Under the pieces are notes generated by a model, which worked only from the letters and a program-made list of their open reading frames with translations, did not search any database and was not told where the DNA came from. Below are positions 1 to 7,953 of a stretch of 8,216 bases of DNA, piece after piece. Made by a program: the position numbers and the translations under genes. The DNA comes from Bacillota bacterium (lineage in GTDB: Bacteria > Bacillota_H > UBA994 > UBA5500): NCBI GenBank assembly GCA_012727835.1, contig JAAYGE010000168.1, positions 1 through 8,216 on the forward strand, given 5' to 3'. How positions within the stretch are numbered: position 1 is the first letter of the stretch; each line of letters starts with the position of its first letter.

Positions 1-479
1 GCGGCTAACAGGGCCAACCAAAGCCAACTGTAGGGATTTCTGCTGGCGGGGCTAGTTCCGTTTACTTGTGCATCATTGGCACCATAGACGAGAGTTAATC
101 CCAGGAAGGAACCCAAAATAGCGCACCACTGCCACCAGTGTAGTTGTTCTTGCAGCAGCATTCGCGCCGTCAAGGCAGTGATGATACAGTGGCTCCCGGC
201 CACGATTGATACCAAGCCAACCTTGCCACGGCGCAAAGCCATCAGTAGGGCAAAAGCGTTCAGCAAGGAAAAGAAGGCTAAGATGGCACCGCTAATGATA
301 TGCTCCCGCTGCCAAAGTTCGGCCAGCGGTGGCGCCCGCCAAGCCACCACTAGGAATCCGGCCGTATAAGTGGCGGGTAGAATTTCTAAGGTACGATACT
401 CCCAATTGACGGCCAGTTTATCCACCAGACTGGCGGCGGCCCAAAACAAAGCAGAGAGTAAGGCCATAAGCACCCACAC
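1..479 (-). CDS. DMT/EamA-family permease, N-terminal part (cut by window edge)
   Basis: An open reading frame enters at 479 and runs off the left edge, giving 159 residues of a membrane protein. Hydrophobic segments lie at about residues 2-24, 33-50, 60-82, 87-109 and 114-133, and a sixth begins near 150. This spacing fits the first half of a 10-helix drug/metabolite transporter. The segment around residues 86-133 (G-K-V-G-L-V-S-I, then a Q-E-Q-L stretch, then a G-S-F-L-G-L-T-L-V helix) resembles the end of a first EamA domain. I chose the GTG start at 479 because a GGGGGTGA ribosome site (486-493) sits 6 nt upstream; an in-frame TGA at 486-488 rules out anything earlier. GTG at 473 and ATG at 467 are alternatives with poorer spacing. 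The substrate cannot be inferred. It follows the VOC gene by 53 nt on the same strand with no terminator visible, so co-transcription is plausible. Confidence 0.75.
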   Translation of the reverse strand, partial: MWVLMALLSALFWAAASLVDKLAVNWEYRTLEILPATYTAGFLVVAWRAPPLAELWQREHIISGAILAFFSLLNAFALLMALRRGKVGLVSIVAGSHCIITALTARMLLQEQLHWWQWCAILGSFLGLTLVYGANDAQVNGTSPASRNPYSWLWLALLA

Positions 480-485
480 CGGCTT

Positions 486-493
486 TCACCCCC
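486..493 (-). promoter_or_regulatory. Ribosome binding site of the permease gene
   Basis: GGGGGTGA on the minus strand lies 6 nt before GTG 479. It favours the GTG start over the internal ATG at 467, which would be 18 nt away. Confidence 0.5.
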
Positions 494-532
494 ATGTGTA
501 ATGCCTATGCTACTCTCTGCCTGGACTTGCCT

Positions 533-916
533 TTAGCGGGGCATCTGCACCAATTCTATGCGTTCACCGTCGGGTCCATAGAAAAAGGCCACTTGGCGAC
601 CGTCCAACACGGTGCGCACACCCGGCTCCTCTAAGCTAATGCCGTGTTGTTGTAGTCTATCAATTGCCTGGGAAATATTTTCGACATACCATGCCAAATG
701 ATCGTACCGCCCCCGTTCCGGTCGCTGCTGCGCGCCGGGATCGGCATAATGCAGTAGTTCCAATACGGGTGCATCGACGCCCATGAAAGCGATCTGCAAA
801 CCCCGGCCGTTATCCGGGTGGCGCTCCAAACATTTTAGCCCTAATGCTTCTTCGTAAAAACGAATGGAGCGCTCCAAATCGGTAACTACCAAACCTACGT
901 GGCTAAAGGCTAACAT
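533..916 (-). CDS. VOC-family (glyoxalase-fold) metalloprotein
   Basis: A 127-residue protein of the vicinal oxygen chelate superfamily, made of two beta-alpha-beta-beta-beta modules. The N-terminal module begins with the typical H-V-G-L-V-V-T-D-L-E-R-S-I-R-F-Y pattern (residues 6-21); the second begins at about D72-H-L-A-W-Y and ends in F-F-Y-G-P-D-G-E-R-I-E-L (111-122). The four positions that bind metal in glyoxalase I-type enzymes are all present: H6, E53, H73 and E121. The enzyme class (lactoylglutathione lyase-like, methylmalonyl-CoA epimerase-like or other) cannot be settled; the short length and H/E/H/E set suit a glyoxalase I-like lyase. The ATG at 916 is preceded at 6 nt by GGAGGGG (923-929); an upstream in-frame start at 997 would add 27 residues without family similarity. 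It lies 145 nt downstream of rsmF and 53 nt upstream of the permease, all leftward. Likely cytoplasmic. Confidence 0.85.
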   Translation of the reverse strand: MLAFSHVGLVVTDLERSIRFYEEALGLKCLERHPDNGRGLQIAFMGVDAPVLELLHYADPGAQQRPERGRYDHLAWYVENISQAIDRLQQHGISLEEPGVRTVLDGRQVAFFYGPDGERIELVQMPR

Positions 917-1061
917 TCGGTTCCCCTCCAATTCACGATTGTGGCTAGCGGGCGCGCCAAAATGCGCTGCAAGGCATAAGTCGCCGGGCTGTCGCAAAAG
1001 AGTTTGGCCGTGTTAAGACTTCGCATGCTCAAACAACAGCCCCTATGCCAAACGCGGCACA
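917..1061 (-). other. Intergenic leader between rsmF and the VOC gene
   Basis: This 145-nt gap holds no terminator that I can see. It contains two interleaved inverted repeats: GTTTGGC (1047-1053 on the minus strand) pairs with 1002-1008, and GGGCTGT (1036-1042) pairs with 986-992. The order of the arms would permit a pseudoknot-like fold in the transcript that leads to the VOC gene. No convincing promoter was found. Function is unknown and chance pairing cannot be excluded. Confidence 0.3.
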
Positions 1062-2417
1062 CTACTTACCCCGCAAACCTTTCGGATAATGGTTCTTCAA
1101 CACACCCTTGGTCACCTTCCCCCACCCCAGAGGAAAACCGTCGACACAAACTAGGGCCCAGCCGTTTTCCAAATCGGTGGGCAAAGTATGCCCCTCCAGG
1201 TAGGCGGCAGCTTCCGGCGAGTCGGCGCTCAAATGCAAGCAGCGCTGGGCTTGCTCCGGGCGCAGACCGAGGGCCAGGGCATGGCCGGGAATTAAACGCC
1301 CTTTGCGCAGTTCCCCCAAATGCCATCCGGAGCGCACCACTCGCAACTTTTGAATTATGGGTAGTTCGTCCGGCACCTGATAGATGTGATCACCGTAACG
1401 CAAATAGGGTCCGGGGGGTAAGAAATTAAGGGCTTCCGCCGCAAAGGCCTCCAATTCCTTATCCGGCTTTGTATACATATTAGGCTCCTGCCGGATTCTA
1501 CGCCCGATCACCGGCTCTCCCGCCTTACGCAAACAAGACACGAAATGTCCCTCCCCCTGTAGCCGGTGGGGCCACAGGCGAGCCGTTAAGCGTAAGGGAT
1601 CTTGCTGGTCGCTATGGAATCCGGGCTGCCAACTGGGGTGCCTCAGAGCCGATACCAGTTCCAAGTCAGGGAAATGGGCCAGCATCCAGGCCACATTCTC
1701 TTCATTTTCTGAGGATGCAAAGGTGCAAGTGGAGTAAACGAGGCGTCCGCCCGGGGCCAACATTTCGTAGGCCGCCTGTAAAATCTCCTTTTGCGTAGCC
1801 GCGCAGGAGCGGACCATGTTTTCACTCCATTGCAAGCGCACCAACTCATCTTTGCGAAACATGCCTTCACCGGAGCAGGGTGCATCAACCACAATGCAGT
1901 CAAAATAGGATTCAAAGCGGCGGGCCAGTTGATCCGGCTGGACAGAAGTAATAACCACATTCTTGCTGCCCCAACGCTCCAAGTTCTCAACTAAAGCTTT
2001 AACCCGCGGTGGACTAACCTCATTGGCAACTAGCAGCCCCTGGTCTTGCATGAGAGCCGATAAATGGGTGGCTTTACCTCCGGGGGCGGCACACAAATCG
2101 AGCACCCGCTCCCCTGGCTGGGGGGCCGCCACCTCCCCTACGGCCATGGCACTAGGATCTTGCAAATAATAGACTCCCGCCGCATGCCAGGCATACTTCC
2201 CCGGCTGCTCTTGGTTTTCATAATAAAAGCCGCTAGGACACCAGGGAATGGGCGTCAGTTGCCAAGGGGCTTGGGCCTGTATAACCTCGGGTTTAGCTTT
2301 CAAGGTATTTACCCGCAACCCGCGGCTGCGCTCCGCCAGTAAAGCCGCGAGGAAACTGTCGTATTCATCGCCGAGCAATTGCTGCATCCTGGTAACAAAG
2401 GGTTCTGGCAAACTCAT
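1062..2417 (-). CDS. rsmF: RsmF-type rRNA (cytosine-5) methyltransferase, RsmB/NOP family
   Basis: A 451-residue SAM-dependent RNA m5C methyltransferase. Family members methylate specific cytosines of 16S rRNA during small-subunit maturation, in the cytoplasm. An N-terminal RNA-binding part (about 1-95) contains the G-L-R-V-N-T-L-K pattern (33-40). The Rossmann-fold catalytic domain follows, with the SAM-binding motif D-L-C-A-A-P-G-G-K (107-115), the acidic N-E-V (132-134), D-A-P-C-S-G-E-G (178-185) with C181, and the S-T-C-T motif (229-232) with C231. In this family the TC-motif cysteine is the nucleophile and the PC-motif cysteine assists product release. The C-terminal 150 residues match the PUA-like extension of Firmicutes RsmF proteins, including G-W-H-L-G-E-L-R-K-G-R near 370 and a closing G-W-G-K-V-T-K-G-V-L-K-N-H-Y-P-K-G. 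The ATG at 2417 has GGGAGG (2428-2433) 10 nt upstream. The exact target cytosine, and whether this is orthologous to E. coli RsmF, are not determinable from sequence. Confidence 0.93.
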   Translation of the reverse strand: MSLPEPFVTRMQQLLGDEYDSFLAALLAERSRGLRVNTLKAKPEVIQAQAPWQLTPIPWCPSGFYYENQEQPGKYAWHAAGVYYLQDPSAMAVGEVAAPQPGERVLDLCAAPGGKATHLSALMQDQGLLVANEVSPPRVKALVENLERWGSKNVVITSVQPDQLARRFESYFDCIVVDAPCSGEGMFRKDELVRLQWSENMVRSCAATQKEILQAAYEMLAPGGRLVYSTCTFASSENEENVAWMLAHFPDLELVSALRHPSWQPGFHSDQQDPLRLTARLWPHRLQGEGHFVSCLRKAGEPVIGRRIRQEPNMYTKPDKELEAFAAEALNFLPPGPYLRYGDHIYQVPDELPIIQKLRVVRSGWHLGELRKGRLIPGHALALGLRPEQAQRCLHLSADSPEAAAYLEGHTLPTDLENGWALVCVDGFPLGWGKVTKGVLKNHYPKGLRGK

Positions 2418-2462
2418 TAAGTAATAACCTCCCTTCCCCTTCTCTATTGTTCTTAGGTTAAC

Positions 2463-2491
2463 AAAAAACTACCCAAAAGGGCTGGGTAGTT
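2463..2491 (-). terminator. Intrinsic terminator of the GNAT gene
   Basis: On the minus strand an 8-bp perfect stem (AACTACCC / GGGTAGTT, arms 2484-2491 and 2467-2474) with a 9-nt loop is followed by six T residues (2468-2463). It lies 23 nt after the acetyltransferase stop codon and before the rsmF ribosome binding site, so rsmF is probably expressed mainly from its own promoter in 2418-2462. I could not identify a convincing -35/-10 pair there. Confidence 0.85.
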
Positions 2492-2514
2492 AAGAAAGCT
2501 CTCAGGTGTATCTC

Positions 2515-2994
2515 TTATTGTCTGGCTAACTCCACAAAGGGTAGGGTCTCGCCGAACACGGGCAACTCCAGCTCCCGTTGTTGCCCAAAGCCATGCTTCT
2601 TAAAGAAGGCAATGGCAGCTTGGTCATCCCTTTGAACCAGGGTCCACAGGGGCTGGGTGGGTAGTTGCTCAGCCAATGCGGCATATAACTGACTGCCTAC
2701 ACCTTTTCTCTGCCACTGGGGCAAAACATAGATGCGCGTAATCTCATAGCCCGACCGGGGCCGCGGCAGTGCTTGAAGAAAGCCGATGATACGGTCTTGC
2801 TCTTCTGCCACCAAGAAAACGGCTCCTTTCCGCTCCAGACTGCGCGCCAGGCTTTCTTCGCTATAAAACTCGGCCAAGACCTGGGCCCGAGTATCAGGGC
2901 GCATTGAGTGCTCGTAAGCATGATGCCAGGTAACGTGAGCAACCTGCTGGATGCTTAAGATATCGTTGGTTGTAGCGTTGCGTACCTGTATCAA
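2515..2994 (-). CDS. GNAT-family N-acetyltransferase
   Basis: A 159-residue single-domain acetyltransferase of the GCN5-related fold, which transfers acetyl from acetyl-CoA to an amine; the substrate is unknown. It opens with I-Q-V-R-N-A-T-T-N-D, the usual beta1/alpha1 start. The acetyl-CoA pyrophosphate loop (motif A) is Q95-R-K-G-V-G100, just after the beta4 strand R-I-Y-V-L-P (87-92). Motif B is A-I-A-F-F-K-K-H-G-F (127-136). The start is a TTG at 2994: an AGGAGGA site (3001-3007) lies 6 nt upstream, and translation from it gives the normal GNAT N-terminus. An in-frame GTG at 3048 would add 18 leucine-rich residues and has no properly spaced ribosome site. The gene is divergent from typA and ends at its own terminator, so it seems monocistronic. 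Confidence 0.87.
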   Translation of the reverse strand: MIQVRNATTNDILSIQQVAHVTWHHAYEHSMRPDTRAQVLAEFYSEESLARSLERKGAVFLVAEEQDRIIGFLQALPRPRSGYEITRIYVLPQWQRKGVGSQLYAALAEQLPTQPLWTLVQRDDQAAIAFFKKHGFGQQRELELPVFGETLPFVELARQ

Positions 2995-3000
2995 AGCGGC

Positions 3001-3007
3001 TCCTCCT
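3001..3007 (-). promoter_or_regulatory. Ribosome binding site fixing the TTG start of the GNAT gene
   Basis: AGGAGGA on the minus strand, complementary to the 16S 3' end, is 6 nt from TTG 2994. No ATG or GTG is suitably placed after it, which is why the TTG start is preferred. Confidence 0.75.
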
Positions 3008-3075
3008 AGTAACAAAAGTGACGCCACAGCGTCTTCCAGTAACAACACCTTCTCGGTGCCTAGTGCATTTCCTGC
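3008..3075 (-). other. GNAT leader with two TTGTTACT repeats and a small hairpin
   Basis: Between the divergent promoter region and the GNAT ribosome site, the minus strand carries TTGTTACT twice (about 3038-3045 and 3008-3015). They flank a small hairpin with GACGC/GCGTC arms and a 4-nt loop (3020-3033). No terminator T-run follows the hairpin. It could be an untranslated leader or coincidental; no known riboswitch or T-box was recognised. Confidence 0.25.
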
Positions 3076-3095
3076 TGGGTAACAATTTTTTTATA

Positions 3096-3121
3096 TTGAT
3101 AACAAGATAACAGGATATAAT
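3096..3121 (+). promoter_or_regulatory. Probable typA promoter with overlapping tandem 8-mers
   Basis: A perfect TATAAT at 3116-3121 lies 34 nt before the typA ATG in an A/T-rich stretch. The best -35 look-alike, TTGATA at 3096-3101, is only 14 nt away, shorter than the optimum, so the -35 assignment is weak. Two adjacent 8-mers, GATAACAA (3098-3105) and GATAACAG (3106-3113), fill the spacer and could be a regulator binding site. Confidence 0.45.
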
Positions 3122-3154
3122 ACATTCTTAGACTGGGTGGAGGGAGCTAACTGT

Positions 3155-4972
3155 ATGATTCGAAATATCGCCATCATTGCCCATGTGGATCACGGCAAGA
3201 CTACTTTGGTTGATGCCATGCTTAAGCAGAGCAGTATCTTTCATGCGAAGGAACAGGTGCAAGAAAGGGTTATGGACTCCCTGGATTTAGAACGGGAACG
3301 GGGCATCACCATCATGGCCAAGTTTACCGGCATTTTCTACAAGGGCACTAAGATTAATATTGTGGACACCCCCGGGCACGCCGATTTTGGGGGCGAAGTA
3401 GAACGCACTTTGAGCACCGTCGACGGCGTGCTTCTCCTGGTGGATGCGGCCGAAGGGCCTCTGGCCCAAACCAAATATGTGCTGAAAAAGGCTTTGGACC
3501 TTAGGCTCAAACCCATTGTGGTGATCAACAAAATTGATCGGCCCGATGCTCGTCCCCTCGAAGTGGTAGATAAATGCCTAGATCTCTTTATTGAACTAGG
3601 TGCCGATGACGATCAGCTGGAATTTCCTGTCCTCTATGCATCCGGTCGGTCCGGCTTCGCTAAATTGGATCTGGATGATCCAGATAAAGATCTCACACCT
3701 CTTTTTGATACTATTATTTCCGAAATCCCTGCGCCCACTGATGACCCGCAGGCGCCGCTGCAAATGTTGGTAACCAGCATCGACTGGGATGATTATGTGG
3801 GTCGCATCGCCATCGGTCGTATCAAAAATGGCTGCTTAACGGCGGGGCAAACGGTTACGGTGATCGACCCCGACGGAAACGAGCATAATGGAAAGGTGGC
3901 TAAGCTCTACCAATTCGTTGGTCTGAGCCGCTCGGAGAAGGCTAGTGCCCAGGCCGGCGACATTGTGGCTATTGTGGGCCTTGATGATATTAACATCGGT
4001 TGCACCTTAACCGATCGGGAGCACCGGGTAGCTCTGCCCTTTGTAAAGGTGGACGAACCCACGGTGACTATGGACTTCATGGTAAACGACAGCCCCCTAG
4101 CTGGGAAGGAAGGCAAATTTGTGACTACCCGCCACTTGCGCGACCGCCTGCAGCGGGAAGCCTACGCCAATATCAGTATGCGCGTAGAAGATGGGCCCAC
4201 CGCCGATATTTGGCATGTGTCGGGCCGAGGGGAACTCCATTTGGCAGTGCTGATCGAAACCATGCGCCGAGAAGGTTATGAATTCGCCGTTTCGCGGCCG
4301 CGGCCTATCTTTAAAAAGGATGAGAAGGGGCAGTTACTAGAACCCCTTGAGCTGTTGACGGTGGAGGTGCCGGAAGAGTTTTTGGGAACAATTATGGAAC
4401 TGCTGGGCAGCCGCCAGGGAAAGCTACTGGACATGTCCCACTCGCCGTCGGGGACGGTGCGCCTGGAATATGATATTCCCGCCCGTTCTTTGCTAGGATT
4501 TCGTTCCCTATTTCTTACTGAGACTAAAGGTTACGGTGTAATGCACCATATTTTCAACGGTTATGGGCCCTATCGGGGCGATATTCCCAAACGTAACCAC
4601 GGCGTTCTGGTGGCCTATGAGGCGGGAGTTGCCACCGTTTTCGGCCTGTATGGCGCCCAAGACCGGGGCAACCTCTTCATAACCCCGGGAACGCAGGTCT
4701 ATGAGGGTTTGATTGTGGGTGAAACCGGACGCCCGCAAGATATTGATATTAACGTGACCAAAAAGAAACACCTGACCAGCTTACGAGCCGCCGGTGCGGA
4801 AGAAGCTATGCGCCTGTCACCACCGATAGAAATGACGCTGGAAAGGGCTCTGGAATACATTGAGAACGATGAACTCATCGAGGTAACCCCACAGAGCATT
4901 CGGCTACGCAAACACATCTTAAACCGTCAAGAACGGTTACGCCGCCAAAAATGGGGGCACCAGGAAAAATGA
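3155..4972 (+). CDS. typA: Ribosome-associated translational GTPase TypA/BipA
   Basis: A 605-residue translational GTPase of the EF-G/LepA class. TypA/BipA binds the 70S ribosome near the A site and supports large-subunit assembly and growth under cold or other stress. The GTPase motifs are complete: P-loop A-H-V-D-H-G-K-T (9-16), switch I R-G-I-T-I (49-53) with T52, D-T-P-G-H (71-75), and N-K-I-D (125-128) followed by the TypA-typical R-P-D-A-R-P. Domain II starts around residue 200 (M-L-V-T-S-I-D-W-D-D-Y-V-G-R-I), then EF-G-like domain III (G-R-G-E-L-H-L-A-V-L-I-E near 355-366), domain V, and the TypA C-terminal domain with G-Y-G-P-Y-R-G-D-I near 469-477. Length is normal for the family. 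I prefer the ATG at 3155, which has GGAGGGAG (3139-3146) 8 nt upstream; a GTG at 3137 would add six residues encoded by the ribosome site itself. It has its own promoter and terminator. Confidence 0.97.
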   Translation: MIRNIAIIAHVDHGKTTLVDAMLKQSSIFHAKEQVQERVMDSLDLERERGITIMAKFTGIFYKGTKINIVDTPGHADFGGEVERTLSTVDGVLLLVDAAEGPLAQTKYVLKKALDLRLKPIVVINKIDRPDARPLEVVDKCLDLFIELGADDDQLEFPVLYASGRSGFAKLDLDDPDKDLTPLFDTIISEIPAPTDDPQAPLQMLVTSIDWDDYVGRIAIGRIKNGCLTAGQTVTVIDPDGNEHNGKVAKLYQFVGLSRSEKASAQAGDIVAIVGLDDINIGCTLTDREHRVALPFVKVDEPTVTMDFMVNDSPLAGKEGKFVTTRHLRDRLQREAYANISMRVEDGPTADIWHVSGRGELHLAVLIETMRREGYEFAVSRPRPIFKKDEKGQLLEPLELLTVEVPEEFLGTIMELLGSRQGKLLDMSHSPSGTVRLEYDIPARSLLGFRSLFLTETKGYGVMHHIFNGYGPYRGDIPKRNHGVLVAYEAGVATVFGLYGAQDRGNLFITPGTQVYEGLIVGETGRPQDIDINVTKKKHLTSLRAAGAEEAMRLSPPIEMTLERALEYIENDELIEVTPQSIRLRKHILNRQERLRRQKWGHQEK

Positions 4973-4984
4973 AAAAGGTCAATG

Positions 4985-5014
4985 CTCCTCAGGATTCGCT
5001 CCTGAGGAGTTTTT
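4985..5014 (+). terminator. Intrinsic terminator of typA
   Basis: A perfect 10-bp stem (CTCCTCAGGA / TCCTGAGGAG, arms 4985-4994 and 5000-5009) with a 5-nt loop, followed by TTTTT at 5010-5014. An outer pair, GGTCAA (4977-4982) with TTGACC (5023-5028), flanks it. The hairpin begins 12 nt after the typA stop codon. Confidence 0.93.
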
Positions 5015-5022
5015 CTTTCAAC

Positions 5023-6543
<1,521 letters not shown>

Positions 6544-6552
6544 CAAGCAACC

Positions 6553-6590
6553 AAAAAGCCGCCCCCACTTCGGGAGGCGGCTTTCTTCTT
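6553..6590. terminator. Bidirectional terminator between convergent tpl and the serine hydrolase gene
   Basis: Arms AAGCCGCC (6556-6563) and GGCGGCTT (6576-6583) form an 8-bp stem that can extend by three G-C pairs past a bulged A. The rightward transcript reads CTTTCTTCTT after it; the leftward one reads five T residues (6557-6553). It therefore can serve both tpl and the hydrolase gene. Its T-rich right flank reaches the hydrolase stop codon (6589-6591). Confidence 0.85.
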
Positions 6591-7905
6591 ATTTACGACG
6601 CAACATACGCAGGCCGCTGAACACGGCCCAGGCGGGGCCGCTGCCCCGCATGTAGAATTTTAGGGGTCGCGGAATCTTGTTGGTGTAAACGGCCGTTGCC
6701 GGGCCACTCATGCGGGCAGGGAACTCTTCACCATCCACTTCCACAAATAGCTCTCCCTCCCGCTCAAAGACCCGCAAATGGCCACCCTCGGCGGAGGTGT
6801 AAGTGCCTAAAATCCGCTGGCGCTCAACAGCAGTAGCTTCATACTCGGGCTCTTCGCTGCGCGGCATATCTAAAGGCAGGCCTAGAGCCGTATTAACCGC
6901 TGCTAGCCATAAGAGACTGGCGGAAGCACCGCTGGTGTTGGTAAGCACTGCCACCACTAAACCCCGTTCGGGCACAAAACCAAAGTTGGCGGCCACTCCC
7001 GGCTGGCTACCGCCATGCTCCACCAACGTAACGCCCCCATGGTTAGGGGTGATGGACAGGGCTGCTCCATACCAGGTTTTGCGCCCATATTGATAAACCG
7101 GCTCTAACATACGGGCTAATCCCTGGCGGCTGACAATAGTTCTATCCCCCACCTTACCGCCGTTGACGAACACCTGGCCATATTTCAGCAGATCGGTCAC
7201 GCAAGAACGAACCCCACCGCCCACTTCGAAGTTGCCCAGGGCGGGCCACTCCTGTTCTTTGAACTGGCCGCTGGCCTTGTCGTACATATAGGGGACGGTC
7301 ACATTGTCAAAGCGGGTTAACTCCTCAATGCTGTAGGTGGAGCGGTGCATGCCCAGAGCATCCAACAGGTGGGTGGTCATATACTTGCGATAGATACGGC
7401 CGCTGAGCCGTTCTATGATGGCACCCAGCAACAGGAAGGTATCGTTGCAATAGCTCAGGTACTCACCGGGGGCACCCAACATCTCATATTCTTCGTTGGC
7501 TAAAAACTCCAGATGCTCGCCGAAATTAGGAATCTCCTGGCAGCGGCGCATCGGTGGCAAGCCGGTGGTGTGGGAGAGCAGATGCTTGATCTTGATACTC
7601 CCCATGTCCTCCACGCCCCGCAGCCTAAATTCGGGCAAATATTTGATGACCGGGTCCTCAACGGAAAGTAGGCCGGCGTCGGCCAGTTGCATGATAGCCA
7701 TGGCGGTGAAGGATTTGCTCACCGAGGCAATGCCGAAGATGGTGTCGGGGGTCACCGGCAGTTCTTTCTCCACGTGGCGGTAACCAAACCCCCGTTGAAA
7801 GATCACGCTGCCATACTGGGCTACCGCTACCGCGGCCCCGGCTATCGGTTCCCGCTCACACAGCTGTTCTACAAATTCCACGTATTGGTTCCAATCTTGG
7901 TTCAT
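6589..7905 (-). CDS. Serine hydrolase of the beta-lactamase / penicillin-binding-protein-like family
   Basis: A 438-residue protein with the active-site layout of class C beta-lactamase-related serine hydrolases (Beta-lactamase Pfam family; includes esterases, D-aminopeptidases and peptidases). The nucleophile motif is S61-V-S-K64 within G-I-A-S-V-S-K-S-F-T. The second motif is Y152-C-N154 and the third is H297-G-G, in place of the K-T-G of true beta-lactamases. H-L-L-S-H-T-T-G-L-P (108-117) is also typical. Residues 365-438 form a separate beta-rich tail starting I-L-G-T-Y, as in family members with a C-terminal lipocalin-like domain. No signal peptide or membrane anchor is visible, so it is predicted cytoplasmic, and an antibiotic-resistance role is unlikely. 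The substrate is unknown. The ATG at 7905 has AAAGGAGGA (7911-7919) 5 nt upstream. It is convergent with tpl and its upstream side is occupied by a tandem repeat array. Confidence 0.9.
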   Translation of the reverse strand: MNQDWNQYVEFVEQLCEREPIAGAAVAVAQYGSVIFQRGFGYRHVEKELPVTPDTIFGIASVSKSFTAMAIMQLADAGLLSVEDPVIKYLPEFRLRGVEDMGSIKIKHLLSHTTGLPPMRRCQEIPNFGEHLEFLANEEYEMLGAPGEYLSYCNDTFLLLGAIIERLSGRIYRKYMTTHLLDALGMHRSTYSIEELTRFDNVTVPYMYDKASGQFKEQEWPALGNFEVGGGVRSCVTDLLKYGQVFVNGGKVGDRTIVSRQGLARMLEPVYQYGRKTWYGAALSITPNHGGVTLVEHGGSQPGVAANFGFVPERGLVVAVLTNTSGASASLLWLAAVNTALGLPLDMPRSEEPEYEATAVERQRILGTYTSAEGGHLRVFEREGELFVEVDGEEFPARMSGPATAVYTNKIPRPLKFYMRGSGPAWAVFSGLRMLRRK

Positions 7906-7953
7906 TTGACTCCTCCTTTACGGCGATGCCTGCAAGTTAGGGAGGCACCTAAA
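7906..7953 (-). other. Short unique leader of the hydrolase gene
   Basis: The 48 nt between the hydrolase ATG and the first repeat unit hold the ribosome site and no recognisable -10/-35 pair. The promoter must therefore lie in or beyond the repeat array, or be too divergent to recognise. Confidence 0.4.

Noticed and set aside
178..369. Short rightward open frame
   Set aside because: It lies antisense inside the permease gene, whose membrane-protein pattern on the minus strand is clear.
1004..1429. Rightward open frame of 141 codons
   Set aside because: Antisense to the well-supported rsmF C-terminus, low-complexity translation, no ribosome site.
3046..3048. GTG as the start of the acetyltransferase gene
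   Set aside because: The purine-rich sequence before it directly abuts the codon, and the added residues do not look like a GNAT N-terminus. TTG 2994 has an ideal ribosome site.
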